Assembly: GCF_011682045.1 (NCBI RefSeq)
Contig: NZ_VVIW01000001.1
Span: 186,001 to 250,000 of the forward strand
DNA: 64,000 nt
Direction: 5' to 3'
Origin: Massilia aquatica
GTDB taxonomy: Bacteria > Pseudomonadota > Gammaproteobacteria > Burkholderiales > Burkholderiaceae_D
Each line of letters opens with the position of its first letter. Within the stretch, counting starts at the first letter, position 1. This document shows, piece after piece, positions 56,311-64,000 of the stretch. A program made the position numbers and the translations under genes. The notes under the pieces were generated by a model. The model was not told the DNA's origin. It worked only from the letters and a program-made list of their open reading frames with translations, and ran no database searches.

Positions 56311-56635
56311 ATGAGCCGTAGCCGTCGCCGCAATCCCATCTGGGGCATCTGTATCTCGAGCAGCGAGCTGGTGCAAGAAGACCTGGCATCGCCGTTTCCG
56401 TCAAAGCGAGCGCCAGACGCTGGGCACGGCCACGCCGGAGGCCCTGGAGGCCCATTTGCCTGTCGTGGAACGTGAGGTCAGCAACGTTTGGGCCATGCAG
56501 AAGGACGGTCATGGTTACCATTGCTTGAGCGATCGGGCCGCGTTGGCCGAGTGGCGCGCCGCACGCAAGGGAAACACACCTGACGAGTGCGCGGTTCTCA
56601 AGAAGCGCTGGATGCACAAAATGATGGGCAAATGA
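56311..56635 (+). pseudogene. Frameshifted small conserved hypothetical protein
   Basis: The frame from ATG 56311 reads MSRSRRRNPIWGICISSSELV and then loses character and stops at 56475. A second frame, one base ahead, continues with KKTWHRRFRQSERQTL, then EVSNVWAMQKDGHGYH and ends KKRWMHKMMGK at 56635. Joined, they make an about 107-residue basic protein resembling a common small family starting MSRSxRxNPI and containing WHRRFRxxER. The break is near 56370-56382 (GCTGGTGCAAGAAGACC). Either an inactivating frameshift, a sequencing error, or a recoding site. It lies between the inverted repeats. Confidence 0.7.
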
Positions 56636-56672
56636 CACCTGCCATTTCGCTGTGGGGAGGCAAGATTTCTAA

Positions 56673-56735
56673 TCAGAGGTCAGACCCCGGTTGTAGCCAA
56701 TAGAAAGATTTTGAATTAAAGCTCTGACCCCGGTT
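56673..56735. repeat. Right boundary repeats of the small island (A' and B' units)
   Basis: A' (56673-56696) is the exact reverse complement of A at 56121, 24 bases. B' (56715-56735) is the exact reverse complement of B at 56169, 21 bases. The order along the strand is A, B, then A', B', not the mirrored order of a simple inverted repeat. Confidence 0.85.
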
Positions 56736-56819
56736 GTAGGAAGTTGGGCGCTGGCGGTCGGAATTTGTGCCGAGTTTGTGCAAAATGTTGCTTGTCAGAG
56801 CTCTGACCCCGGTTGGGGT

Positions 56820-56854
56820 ATTGCAAAACCGGGGTCTGTCCCCGGTTTTGCAAT
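56820..56854. repeat. GGGGTCTGTCCCC-type palindrome with 15-base perfect arms
   Basis: Arms 56820-56834 and 56840-56854 (ATTGCAAAACCGGGG / CCCCGGTTTTGCAAT) around TCTGT. A CTCTGACCCCGG half-copy lies just before it (56800-56812). Located upstream of the first alkaline phosphatase gene. Confidence 0.85.
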
Positions 56855-56926
56855 TCTGATGCTGGTAGCACGGGCGGCAGTCGGCGGTGTAGACTGCCTT
56901 TTTTTCCAGAGCTCACGAAAGTGCAT

Positions 56927-58366
56927 ATGCGATTGATTCTTCTTGCCGCAGCGTCCGCGCTGGCGGTGTTGTCGGGATGCGCGAGCGTCCAGCCGCCGCC
57001 CCCCGCCCTTACCCACACCCACGCGCCAGCGAAGAACATCATCTTCTTCCTCGGCGATGGCATGGGCATCAATACCCTGACCGCGGCCCGCATCTATGCC
57101 GTCGGCGAAGAGGGCGAGCTGACCCTCGATACCTTGCCCGAATCGGCCTTCGTCAAGACCTTTTCCAACGACGCCCAGGTCACCGACAGCGCCGCGTCCA
57201 TGTCGGCCTACATGACCGGGGTGAAAGTGAATAATAATGTGCTGTCGATGAGCGCCGATACGCCGGCCAGCGCGCCCGCCCTCGACGCCTTCGGCAACAG
57301 GCTGGCCGGCCGCTGCGGCGGCGGTCGCCCGGTCGCCACCCTGGCCGAACTGGCCAAACAGCGCGGCATGTCGGTCGGCGTGGTCACCACTACCCGCGTT
57401 ACCGATGCCACCCCGGGCGCGGTCTTTTCGCACGTGTGCCATCGCGGCATGGAGAACGATATCGCCGCCGCCCTCGTTCCCGGCGGCGCCGGCTATAACG
57501 CGGCCCTCGGCGCGCGCGGCCTCGATGTGCTGCTGGGCGGCGGCAGCGCCCATTTCACGCCTACCGCCAAAGGCGGCAAGCGCAGCGACGGCCGCGACCT
57601 GCTGGCCGAACTGGCCGCGCAGGGCGTGCGCAGCGTCGCCGACAGCGCCCAGCTGCGCGCCGTCGATCCCTCCGCCAGCGCGCCACTGGTCGGCCTGTTC
57701 GCCCCGTACGACCTCGCCTTCGATTCGATGCGCGACGCGGCCAGGCAGCCGTCCCTGCCCGAGATGGCGGGCAAGGCCATCGGCATCCTGGCCAACAACC
57801 CGAAAGGCTTCTTCCTGGTGGTCGAGGGCGGCATGATCGACCTGGCGCTGCATAATTCGAACGCGCGCCGCGCGCTGCAGGAGACGGTGGTCTTCGACAA
57901 TACCCTCAAGGCGGCCATCGCGCAGATGCGGGCAATCGATCCGGACCTGAAAAACACGCTGATCGTGGCCACCGCCGACCACGATCATGCGCTGCTCCTG
58001 AACGGCTATGCGCGCCGCACCGGCAAGACCACCCCCACCGAAGCGGGTGTGCTGGGATTGATGCGCCGGGTCGATAACAACGAGATCAAGCTCGATGCCG
58101 ACGGCGCGCCGTTTACCATCATCGGCTTCGGGGCCGGCGAAAACCGGGTGCAGGGCAGCCGCGGCGCGGCGCCGCACCTGACCAGCGCCCAGGTCAGCGC
58201 CGACGACTACCGCCAGGAGGCGGTGGTGCGCACCGAGCCCGGTTACGAAACCCACAGCGGCACCGATGTGTACCTGGGCGCGGTCGGCGCAGGCGCCGCG
58301 CGCTTCGGCGGCACTATCGATAACACCCGCGTGTTTGAACTGATCAAGGCGGCCGCCGGCTGGTAA
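56927..58366 (+). CDS. Alkaline phosphatase, predicted lipoprotein
   Basis: 479-aa PhoA-superfamily phosphatase. The signal ends in a lipobox AVLSGCAS, so the protein should be lipid-anchored. Catalytic features are the metal Asp in NIIFFLGDGMGINTLT, the nucleophilic Ser in TDSAASMSAYMTG, Asp/His in VEGGMIDLALHN, the ADHDHA block, and His in YETHSGTDV. Start ATG at 56927 is chosen for the signal; upstream codons fall in the repeat. A paralogue follows 28 bases downstream. Confidence 0.92.
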   Translation: MRLILLAAASALAVLSGCASVQPPPPALTHTHAPAKNIIFFLGDGMGINTLTAARIYAVGEEGELTLDTLPESAFVKTFSNDAQVTDSAASMSAYMTGVKVNNNVLSMSADTPASAPALDAFGNRLAGRCGGGRPVATLAELAKQRGMSVGVVTTTRVTDATPGAVFSHVCHRGMENDIAAALVPGGAGYNAALGARGLDVLLGGGSAHFTPTAKGGKRSDGRDLLAELAAQGVRSVADSAQLRAVDPSASAPLVGLFAPYDLAFDSMRDAARQPSLPEMAGKAIGILANNPKGFFLVVEGGMIDLALHNSNARRALQETVVFDNTLKAAIAQMRAIDPDLKNTLIVATADHDHALLLNGYARRTGKTTPTEAGVLGLMRRVDNNEIKLDADGAPFTIIGFGAGENRVQGSRGAAPHLTSAQVSADDYRQEAVVRTEPGYETHSGTDVYLGAVGAGAARFGGTIDNTRVFELIKAAAGW

Positions 58367-58394
58367 GCGGCGCGTCCTTTGTAAAGTCACCCTA

Positions 58395-59789
58395 ATGAGA
58401 GTCACCATGACGCTATCCCGTTTTCCTTCGCTCCTGCTGGCCGCTTCGTGCGCGCTGGCGCCATCCCTGGCGTTCGCCGCGCCGGTCGCCAAAAACATCA
58501 TCTTCTTCCTCGGCGACGGCATGGGGCCGACCACTATCACCGCCGCGCGCATCTACCGCTACAAGGAGGAGGGCTTGCTGCACTTCGAGCGCATGCCGCA
58601 TTCGGCGCGCATCAAGACCTATTCGAACGATGCCCAGACCACCGACAGCGCGCCGTCGATGGGTTCCTACATGACCGGCATCAAGATCAATAACGATGTG
58701 ATCTCGATGGCCGATGCCAAGCCCTTCGGCCCGAAGAAGGACGCCAACGGCAACGCCACCATCGATGCCTGTCCGCTTGGGAACGGGCGCGCGGCGGCCA
58801 CTATCCTGGAACTGGCCAAGGCGGCCGGCAAGTCGGTCGGCTCGATCACGACCACGGAGCTGACCCACGCCACGCCGGCGTCGACCTTCTCGCACGTGTG
58901 CGACCGCGACATGGCGTACCAGATCGCGGCGCAGGTGGTGCCGGGCGGCGCCGGCTACAACCCGGCCCTGAAGGATGGCGTCGATGTGCTGATGGGCGGC
59001 GGGCGCAATCACTTCACGCCGTTCGACGCGGCGCGTAATCCCGCGGGCCGCGCCGACGGCCGCGACCTGATGGCCGAACTGGCGGCGCAGGGCTACACGG
59101 TGGCGGCCAATGCGGACCAGATGCGGGCCGCGCCGCCTGGTAAAAAATTGGTGGGTATTTACAGTGACGTGAGCCACCTCGATTATGCGACGGCGCGGCG
59201 CGCCGGCCAGCCGGCCCTGGCGCAGATGACGTCCAAGGCGATCGACCTGCTCTCGCCCAACCCGAAGGGCTTTTTCCTGATGGTCGAAGGCGGCAAGATC
59301 GATCATGCGCTGCACGATACCAACGTCAGGAACGCGCTGGCCGAAACGGTCGACTTCGACGACGCCATCAAGACCGCGCTCGACAAGATGGAGGCGCTCG
59401 ATCCGGGCCTGCGCAATACGCTGCTGGTGGTCACCGCCGACCATGATCACACGATCGTGATGAACGGTTACGCCAAACGCGGCAGCTCGATCCTCGATAT
59501 CGTGCGCAATGTGGACGATGGCGCGCCGGCGCGCGATGCCGATGGCAAGACCTACACTGCGCTGGTGTTCGGCAATGGCCCGAACCGCCCGCATCAGCGG
59601 GGCGATGTCGACAGCGCGCAGGCGCAGGCCGGCGACTATCACCAGGAGACCGGGGTGCGCCTGAAAGGCGAGACCCACGGCGGCGGCGACGTCAAGCTGT
59701 TCGCCACCGGCGCCGGCGCGGGGGTGTTCAAGGGGACGATGGAAAACACCAGGGTGTTCCACCTGATGAAGGCGGCCTTCGGCTTCTGA
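58395..59789 (+). CDS. Alkaline phosphatase, periplasmic paralogue
   Basis: 464-aa PhoA-family enzyme, clearly homologous along its length to the upstream gene. It has a cleavable signal (LLLAASCALAPSLAFAA) and no lipobox. Motifs are NIIFFLGDGMGPTTIT, TDSAPSMGSYMTG (nucleophile Ser region), MVEGGKIDHALHDT, VTADHDHTI and GETHGGGDV. Differences from the paralogue at the last motif (GGG for SGT) and after the nucleophile may alter specificity. Start ATG at 58395 or 58407. Followed by a strong terminator. Confidence 0.93.
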   Translation: MRVTMTLSRFPSLLLAASCALAPSLAFAAPVAKNIIFFLGDGMGPTTITAARIYRYKEEGLLHFERMPHSARIKTYSNDAQTTDSAPSMGSYMTGIKINNDVISMADAKPFGPKKDANGNATIDACPLGNGRAAATILELAKAAGKSVGSITTTELTHATPASTFSHVCDRDMAYQIAAQVVPGGAGYNPALKDGVDVLMGGGRNHFTPFDAARNPAGRADGRDLMAELAAQGYTVAANADQMRAAPPGKKLVGIYSDVSHLDYATARRAGQPALAQMTSKAIDLLSPNPKGFFLMVEGGKIDHALHDTNVRNALAETVDFDDAIKTALDKMEALDPGLRNTLLVVTADHDHTIVMNGYAKRGSSILDIVRNVDDGAPARDADGKTYTALVFGNGPNRPHQRGDVDSAQAQAGDYHQETGVRLKGETHGGGDVKLFATGAGAGVFKGTMENTRVFHLMKAAFGF

Positions 59790-59815
59790 CGCGGAGCTGA
59801 ACGCGTCCCATAAAC

Positions 59816-59847
59816 AAAAAGCCCCGTTCGCGAGAACGGGGCTTTTT
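59816..59847. terminator. Bidirectional intrinsic terminator
   Basis: Stem GCCCCGTTC (59821-59829) and GAACGGGGC (59834-59842), GCGA loop, flanked by AAAAA on the left and TTTTT on the right. It serves the phosphatase pair on + and the SWIB gene on -. Confidence 0.9.
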
Positions 59848-59876
59848 GTAATCCGGCTTGGACAGGCGAACTGTTT

Positions 59877-60296
59877 TTATTTCAGATGGTCGGAAATGAG
59901 TTTCGTCATTTCGAACATCGAGACCTGCGCTTTGCCGCCGAAGACTGCTTTGAGCTTGTCGTCAGCATTGATCATGCGGCGGTTGGCCGCGTCTTGCAGA
60001 TCGAGCTTCTTGATGTAGTCCCAGACTTTCTTGGTCACTTCGGTGCGCGGCAGCGGCGTTGCGCCAACCACGGCTGCCAGGACGGCGGACGGAGTCATCG
60101 CCTTCATGAAGGCGGCGTTCGGCTTGCGTGGGGCTGCTGCGGGTTTTTTTGCGGCTGCTGCTTTTGGTGCTGCCGCAGCTTTTGCTGGGGCGGCTTTCTT
60201 CGCTGCTGCCGGCTTTGCCGCTGCGGCTGGCTTAGCTGCGGCGGCCTTTTTTGCTGGCGCTGCTGCTGGGGTTTTTTTGGCTGTTGCCATCTTCAA
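59877..60296 (-). CDS. SWIB/MDM2 domain protein with an Ala/Lys/Pro-rich N-terminal tail
   Basis: 139-aa protein. Residues about 1-60 are AAAKP/AAKKA repeats resembling bacterial histone H1-like or AlgP tails. Residues about 62-139 form a SWIB domain (FMKAMTPSAVLAAVVGATPLPRTEVTKKVWDYIKK, then LQDAANRRMINADDKL and FEMTKLISDHLK). In bacteria the role is unclear; chromosome compaction or DNA binding is likely from the basic tail. ATG at 60296 or 60290 (MATAKK). Confidence 0.9.
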   Translation of the reverse strand: MKMATAKKTPAAAPAKKAAAAKPAAAAKPAAAKKAAPAKAAAAPKAAAAKKPAAAPRKPNAAFMKAMTPSAVLAAVVGATPLPRTEVTKKVWDYIKKLDLQDAANRRMINADDKLKAVFGGKAQVSMFEMTKLISDHLK

Positions 60297-60469
60297 GCCT
60301 CCTTAACGAACACATGGGAAATTGCGCAATTCATCGCACGGCTTATATTGGTGGGGATTTACCGATGACGCAAGTGTTTTTCAAGAATTTTTCGGCGTTT
60401 TCATAGGGAAAAGCCAGAACGATGGCCCGAGAAGGGCGATTTTGACGGATCGGGGAGAAGAACCGTTGA

Positions 60470-60514
60470 ACCGTCGCCCCGCGCCGAGGGCCGCCTTGGC
60501 GCGGGGGAGACGGT
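60470..60514. repeat. REP-like palindrome, copy 4 (short form)
   Basis: ACCGTCGCCCCGCGCC at the left and GGCGCGGGGGAGACGGT at the right are near-perfect inverted copies; it lacks the inner ATAGCACC stem of the longer copies. It lies between the SWIB promoter region and the ffh 3' end. Confidence 0.8.
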
Positions 60515-60569
60515 TTCGCGGGTAACGGCTGCGGCTGCGCTGACTTTGCACGAGCAGCCGAAGGACGTT

Positions 60570-61940
60570 TTAGCGCATCCCGCCCGGCATCATGCCCTTC
60601 ATCGAGCGCATCATTTTCATCATGCCGCCGCCTTTGAATTTCTTCATCATGGCCTGCATCTGGTCGTATTGCGCCAGCATGCGGTTCACTTCCTGCACCT
60701 GCACGCCGGCCCCGGCGGCGATGCGGCGCTTGCGCGTGGCCTTGATCAGTTCCGGCTTGGCGCGCTCGGCCGGCGTCATCGAGTCGATGATGCCGACCAT
60801 GCGCCGCACCTGCTTGTCGGCCTGGTCCATGTTGGCGCCGCCGGCCGCCTGCTGGAACTGCGCCGGCAGTTTGTCGATCAGACTCGACATGCCGCCCATT
60901 TTTTTCATCTGGCCCAGCTGCGACTTGAAGTCGTTCATGTCGAAGCGGCCGCCCACCTTGATCTTGTTGGCCAGGTCGGCCGCCGCCTTGCTGTCGACGC
61001 CCTTGCGCGCTTCTTCGACCAGCGCCAGGATGTCGCCCATGCCCAGAATACGGTTGGCCATGCGCTGGGCGTCGAAGGCTTCGAGGCCGTCGAGCTTTTC
61101 GGACACGCCGGCAAACTTGATCGGTTTGCCGGTAATGTGACGCACCGACAGCGCCGCGCCGCCGCGCGAGTCGCCATCGAGCTTGGTGAGCACGATGCCG
61201 GTCAGCGGCAGCGCGTCGTTAAAGGCCTTGGCGGTGTTGATCGCATCTTGCCCCAGCATGGCGTCGACCACGAACAGGGTTTCGATCGGGTTGACCGCCG
61301 CGTGCACGGCGGAGATCTCTTGCATCATCGCTTCGTCGATACCCAGGCGGCCGGCGGTGTCGATGATCAGCACATCGTGGTAGTGCTTCCTGGCCCAGTC
61401 GAGCGCGGCCAGGGCGATGTCGACCGGCTTGTCGGTGGCGGCGGACGGGAAGAAGTCGGCGCCGACCTGTTTGGTCACCGATTCGAGCTGGGCGATCGCG
61501 GCCGGACGGTACACGTCGGCCGAGACGGTCAGGACTTTTTTCTTCTTCTCTTCCTTGAGGTACTTGGCCAGCTTGCCGACGGTGGTGGTTTTACCCACAC
61601 CTTGCAGGCCGGCCATCAGGATGATCGCCGGCGGCTGCTGGGCAAAGCTCAGCTGCGACGCTTCGGGACCCAGATCGGCGCCCATCAGCGCACCGAGCTC
61701 GCGCTGGACCACGCCGACCAGGGCCTGGCCCGGGCTGAGCGAGGCCAGTACTTCTTCGCCGAGGGCTTTTTCCTTGACCCGGCTGATGAACTCGCGCACG
61801 GCGGGCAGGGCCACGTCGGCTTCGAGCAGGGCCAGGCGCACTTCGCGCAGCATCTCGGCGGTATTCGATTCGGTCAGACGCGCCTCACCGCGCATGGTCT
61901 TGACGACCTTGGCAAGGCGTTGGGTTAAGTTATCTAGCAT
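60570..61940 (-). CDS. ffh: Signal recognition particle protein
   Basis: 456-aa SRP54 GTPase that binds signal sequences with 4.5S RNA and docks on FtsY. N domain LDNLTQRLAKVVKTMRGEARL, G domain with GLQGVGKTTTVGKLAKYL, DTAGRL and TKLDGDSRGGAAL, then the methionine-rich M domain (MAQ... MMKKFKGGGMMKMMRSMKGMMPGG). The ATG at 61940 begins the conserved sequence; the 12 codons before it are not conserved. Standard length. Confidence 0.97.
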   Translation of the reverse strand: MLDNLTQRLAKVVKTMRGEARLTESNTAEMLREVRLALLEADVALPAVREFISRVKEKALGEEVLASLSPGQALVGVVQRELGALMGADLGPEASQLSFAQQPPAIILMAGLQGVGKTTTVGKLAKYLKEEKKKKVLTVSADVYRPAAIAQLESVTKQVGADFFPSAATDKPVDIALAALDWARKHYHDVLIIDTAGRLGIDEAMMQEISAVHAAVNPIETLFVVDAMLGQDAINTAKAFNDALPLTGIVLTKLDGDSRGGAALSVRHITGKPIKFAGVSEKLDGLEAFDAQRMANRILGMGDILALVEEARKGVDSKAAADLANKIKVGGRFDMNDFKSQLGQMKKMGGMSSLIDKLPAQFQQAAGGANMDQADKQVRRMVGIIDSMTPAERAKPELIKATRKRRIAAGAGVQVQEVNRMLAQYDQMQAMMKKFKGGGMMKMMRSMKGMMPGGMR

Positions 61941-62231
61941 GGCAGACCTGACTAATATATAGGGCGATGCCGGCACGCGCCGGTTGTGGCGTCATTTTAC
62001 CCTATGTTACGGGCAAAAAAGACTGCGGCCGGGCCAGCGCCGCAAGGCTGCCCGCAGGCCCGACAGCGGGGTGGCGCGGGCCGGCAATTGTCTCTTTCTC
62101 ATGCGCCTGCCCGGTTTTTTCGCACAAAGCTTGCGCCAGTCGTGGGACTGCGCCGTTTGGCCGCGATACTTTTCCATAAGGCAATCGGACCCGCGCCCCC
62201 AGCGACGCTGCAGCACTGACCGGAGATTGGC

Positions 62232-63206
62232 ATGACAGGCAAGCTCATTTGCAAGACCCTGGTACTGGCGGTGCTGTGCGCCGCCGGCGCCAGCCAGGCG
62301 CAGGAAGTGGTTCGCCTCGGCAACCTCAAGTTCGCGCATTTCGGCGCCGTCGCCTACGTCAAGGAAATTGCGCCGTCCTGCGGCATCAAGGTGGAAGAGA
62401 AAATCTTCGCCAAGGGACTGGACGTGATGCAGGCCATCATCGCCGGCGAGCTCGATGTGGGGGCGACGGCGTCCGAGGCGGCCATTTCGGGCAGGGCCAG
62501 CGGTGCGCCGATCGTGGTGGTGGCCGGTTTCGCCAGGGGCGGCGCGCGCCTGGTGGCGCGCCACGGGCTGGGCGTGAAGGGCATGCGCGAGCTCAAGGGC
62601 AAGAAGGTGGGGGTGACGCGCGGCGGCATCCAGGAAGTGCTGCTGATGGCCGAACTGCAACAGCACGGCATGAGCGCCGACAGCGCCCCCGGCAAGGACG
62701 TGCAACTGATTTACCTGCCGTTCGCCGACCTGAATCAGGCGCTGATGGGCGGCAACATCGACGCCATGATGCAGTCCGAACCGCAATCCTCGCAAGCGAT
62801 CAACAAGGGATTCGGGGTCGAGGTGCTCAAACCCTACGATACCCCGATCGGCGAGCCGGTGCGCACCCTGGTGATGACCGAAGCGTTCTACGGCGGCAAG
62901 CGGGCGCTGGCCGAAAAATTCATGCGCTGCTTCGTGCAGGCCACGCGCACCTTCATCAGCGAGCCCGCAGTGGCTGAAAAATATGTGCGCGAGACCCTTT
63001 TCAAGGGCCAGATCAGCAAGGACGATTTCGAGGACGCGATCGCCAATTCGCCGTATGCGCTCGACGTGACGGCCGCGCATATCCAGGTCACCACCGACAC
63101 CATGGTCAAGACCGGGGTGGGACGGATGGTGCGCCCGCCGCGCGCGACCGACTGGGTCCGTACCGACCTGCTCGAGGCGGCCAAGAAAAGCGTCCCTGCC
63201 AAGTAA
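62232..63206 (+). CDS. ABC transporter substrate-binding protein (NMT1/SsuA-like)
   Basis: 324-aa periplasmic binding protein of the nitrate/sulfonate/taurine type. Signal peptide TLVLAVLCAAGASQA. GNLKFAHFGAVAYVKEIAPSCG, AGELDVGATASEAAISGRASGAPIVVVAGF and GVTRGGIQEVL are typical of the two-lobed family. It is probably an importer for an organic anion or cofactor precursor; the ligand cannot be read from sequence. A permease gene follows after 46 bases. GGAGATTGGC precedes the ATG. Confidence 0.87.
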   Translation: MTGKLICKTLVLAVLCAAGASQAQEVVRLGNLKFAHFGAVAYVKEIAPSCGIKVEEKIFAKGLDVMQAIIAGELDVGATASEAAISGRASGAPIVVVAGFARGGARLVARHGLGVKGMRELKGKKVGVTRGGIQEVLLMAELQQHGMSADSAPGKDVQLIYLPFADLNQALMGGNIDAMMQSEPQSSQAINKGFGVEVLKPYDTPIGEPVRTLVMTEAFYGGKRALAEKFMRCFVQATRTFISEPAVAEKYVRETLFKGQISKDDFEDAIANSPYALDVTAAHIQVTTDTMVKTGVGRMVRPPRATDWVRTDLLEAAKKSVPAK

Positions 63207-63252
63207 GGGACGCGCGCTGGCAGGCAATCCGACAACCCGATCCGGAGGCGGC

Positions 63253-64000
63253 ATGGACGGCAGGCGTTTACGCGAGAAGGGCATCGGCCTGGTGGCGCCG
63301 CTGGTGGTGATCGGCCTGTGGCAGCTGGCGGCCGTGCAGGGGCTGGTCAATCCGCAGGTGTTGCCGTCGCCGCTGGCGGTGCTGCGCAAGTGGATCGAGT
63401 ATCTGCTGCCGCTGCAGCCCTACGCGGGCGGCAGCTGGCTGTCCTGGGCTTTGTCGGGCGAACTGGTGCTCGACGCGTTCACCAGCATGGTGCGGGTGCT
63501 GCTCGGCTTTGCTATCGGGGCCGCTCTGGCGCTGCCGCTCGGGCTGGCGATGGGCGCGAACGCGCGCGTGTACGCCTGGCTCAATCCGCTGGTGCAGCTG
63601 CTGCGCCCGATTCCGCCGATCGCCTACATTCCGCTGGCCATCCTGTGGTTCGGGCTGGGCAACCCGCCGGCCGTGTTCCTGATCGCGCTGGGGGCGTTTT
63701 TCCCGGTGCTGGTCAATACCATCGCCGGGGTGCGCCAGGTCGACGCCATCTACCTGCGCGCCGCGCGCAACCTGGGCGCGGGCCGCCGCACCCTGTTCCT
63801 GCGCGTGATCCTGCCGGCGGCCGTGCCCTATATCCTGTCGGGCGTGCGGATCGGGATCGGCACCGCCTTCATCGTGGTGATCGTCTCCGAAATGATCGCG
63901 GTGAACAATGGCCTGGGTTTTCGCATCCTGGAAGCGCGCGAGTATTTTTGGTCCGACAAGATCATGGCCGGGATGATCAGCATCGGCATGCTAGGGCTGG
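63253..64000 (+). CDS. ABC transporter permease (SsuC/TauC-like), 3' end beyond the window
   Basis: First 249 residues of a binding-protein-dependent permease. PLVVIGLWQLAAVQGLVNPQVLPSP is the usual start. The inner region is a BPD_transp_1 domain with the EAA-loop sequence YLRAARNLGAGRRTLFLRVILPAAVPYILSGVRIG, which contacts the ATPase. The N-terminal loop (WIEYLLPLQPYAGGSWL) is a little longer than in SsuC. The ATPase gene should follow beyond the window. CGGAGGCGGC precedes the ATG at 63253. Confidence 0.9.
   Translation, partial: MDGRRLREKGIGLVAPLVVIGLWQLAAVQGLVNPQVLPSPLAVLRKWIEYLLPLQPYAGGSWLSWALSGELVLDAFTSMVRVLLGFAIGAALALPLGLAMGANARVYAWLNPLVQLLRPIPPIAYIPLAILWFGLGNPPAVFLIALGAFFPVLVNTIAGVRQVDAIYLRAARNLGAGRRTLFLRVILPAAVPYILSGVRIGIGTAFIVVIVSEMIAVNNGLGFRILEAREYFWSDKIMAGMISIGMLGL

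Noticed and set aside
62007-63389. 460-residue - strand frame opposite the ABC binding protein
   Set aside because: The + strand protein has a signal peptide and family motifs; the - strand frame is His/Arg-rich with no family character.

Overview
The window is GC-rich (roughly two thirds G+C by eye), densely coding bacterial chromosome. Its gene content fits a betaproteobacterium of the Oxalobacteraceae, most like Massilia/Telluria. The pointers are the paa gene order, a DUF1841 protein, a SWIB protein with an Ala/Lys-rich tail, paired DUF1800/DUF1501 genes, parC/parE with a betaproteobacterial aspect, and dispersed palindromes with a GGGGTCTGACCCC core. This placement comes from family resemblance, not from a search. 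No rRNA, tRNA, CRISPR array, prophage or complete insertion sequence was seen, and no gene-free stretch exceeds 300 bases.

Region 1 (1-11093) is a phenylacetate catabolic operon on the + strand: paaA (3' end only), paaB, C, D, E, G, H, I, K, a 3-oxoadipyl-CoA thiolase, paaY and paaZ. Most junctions overlap or are very short. Together these genes activate phenylacetate to its CoA thioester, epoxidise the ring, isomerise it to an oxepin, open it and beta-oxidise the product. A separate paaF hydratase is not in the window. Region 2 (11233-18601, - strand) holds the DUF1800/DUF1501 exported pair, then a TRAP transporter (small and large membrane subunits) overlapping an M24 peptidase; no TRAP binding protein is adjacent. 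argH follows.

Region 3 (20865-24787) is the most interesting metabolic locus. A secreted cyanophycinase is divergent from a two-gene operon of a zinc hydrolase in the succinylglutamate desuccinylase/aspartoacylase family (candidate CphZ/AotO) and a YfcC-type carrier. This reads as scavenging of external cyanophycin through beta-Asp-Arg. Region 4 (24844-28666) has a siderophore-type TonB-dependent receptor followed by a membrane acyltransferase-like protein. Its promoter lies between two matching dyad operators, and a Fur/Zur-family regulator gene lies just upstream.

Region 5 (28773-45645) contains an M64 peptidase-like protein, an exported Lys/Ala-rich protein, parC and parE separated by an HscC-type Hsp70 and its J-domain partner, a degenerate receiver protein, a class I glutamine amidotransferase (PuuD-like), a YbdK-type carboxylate-amine ligase with a cation:proton antiporter, and a MoxR-GNAT-VWA operon. 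Region 6 (45821-56105) has two small c-type cytochromes, a SulP transporter with a membrane-anchored AraC regulator, an amidohydrolase, DUF1841, a double-retropepsin protein, rppH, proS and a lytic transglycosylase.

Region 7 (56121-64000) begins with a small island bounded by inverted GGGGTC repeats carrying a frameshifted small gene. It continues with tandem alkaline phosphatases, a SWIB protein, ffh, and the start of an ABC transporter operon of the nitrate/sulfonate type that runs off the end. Two families of dispersed palindromes punctuate the intergenic regions throughout.
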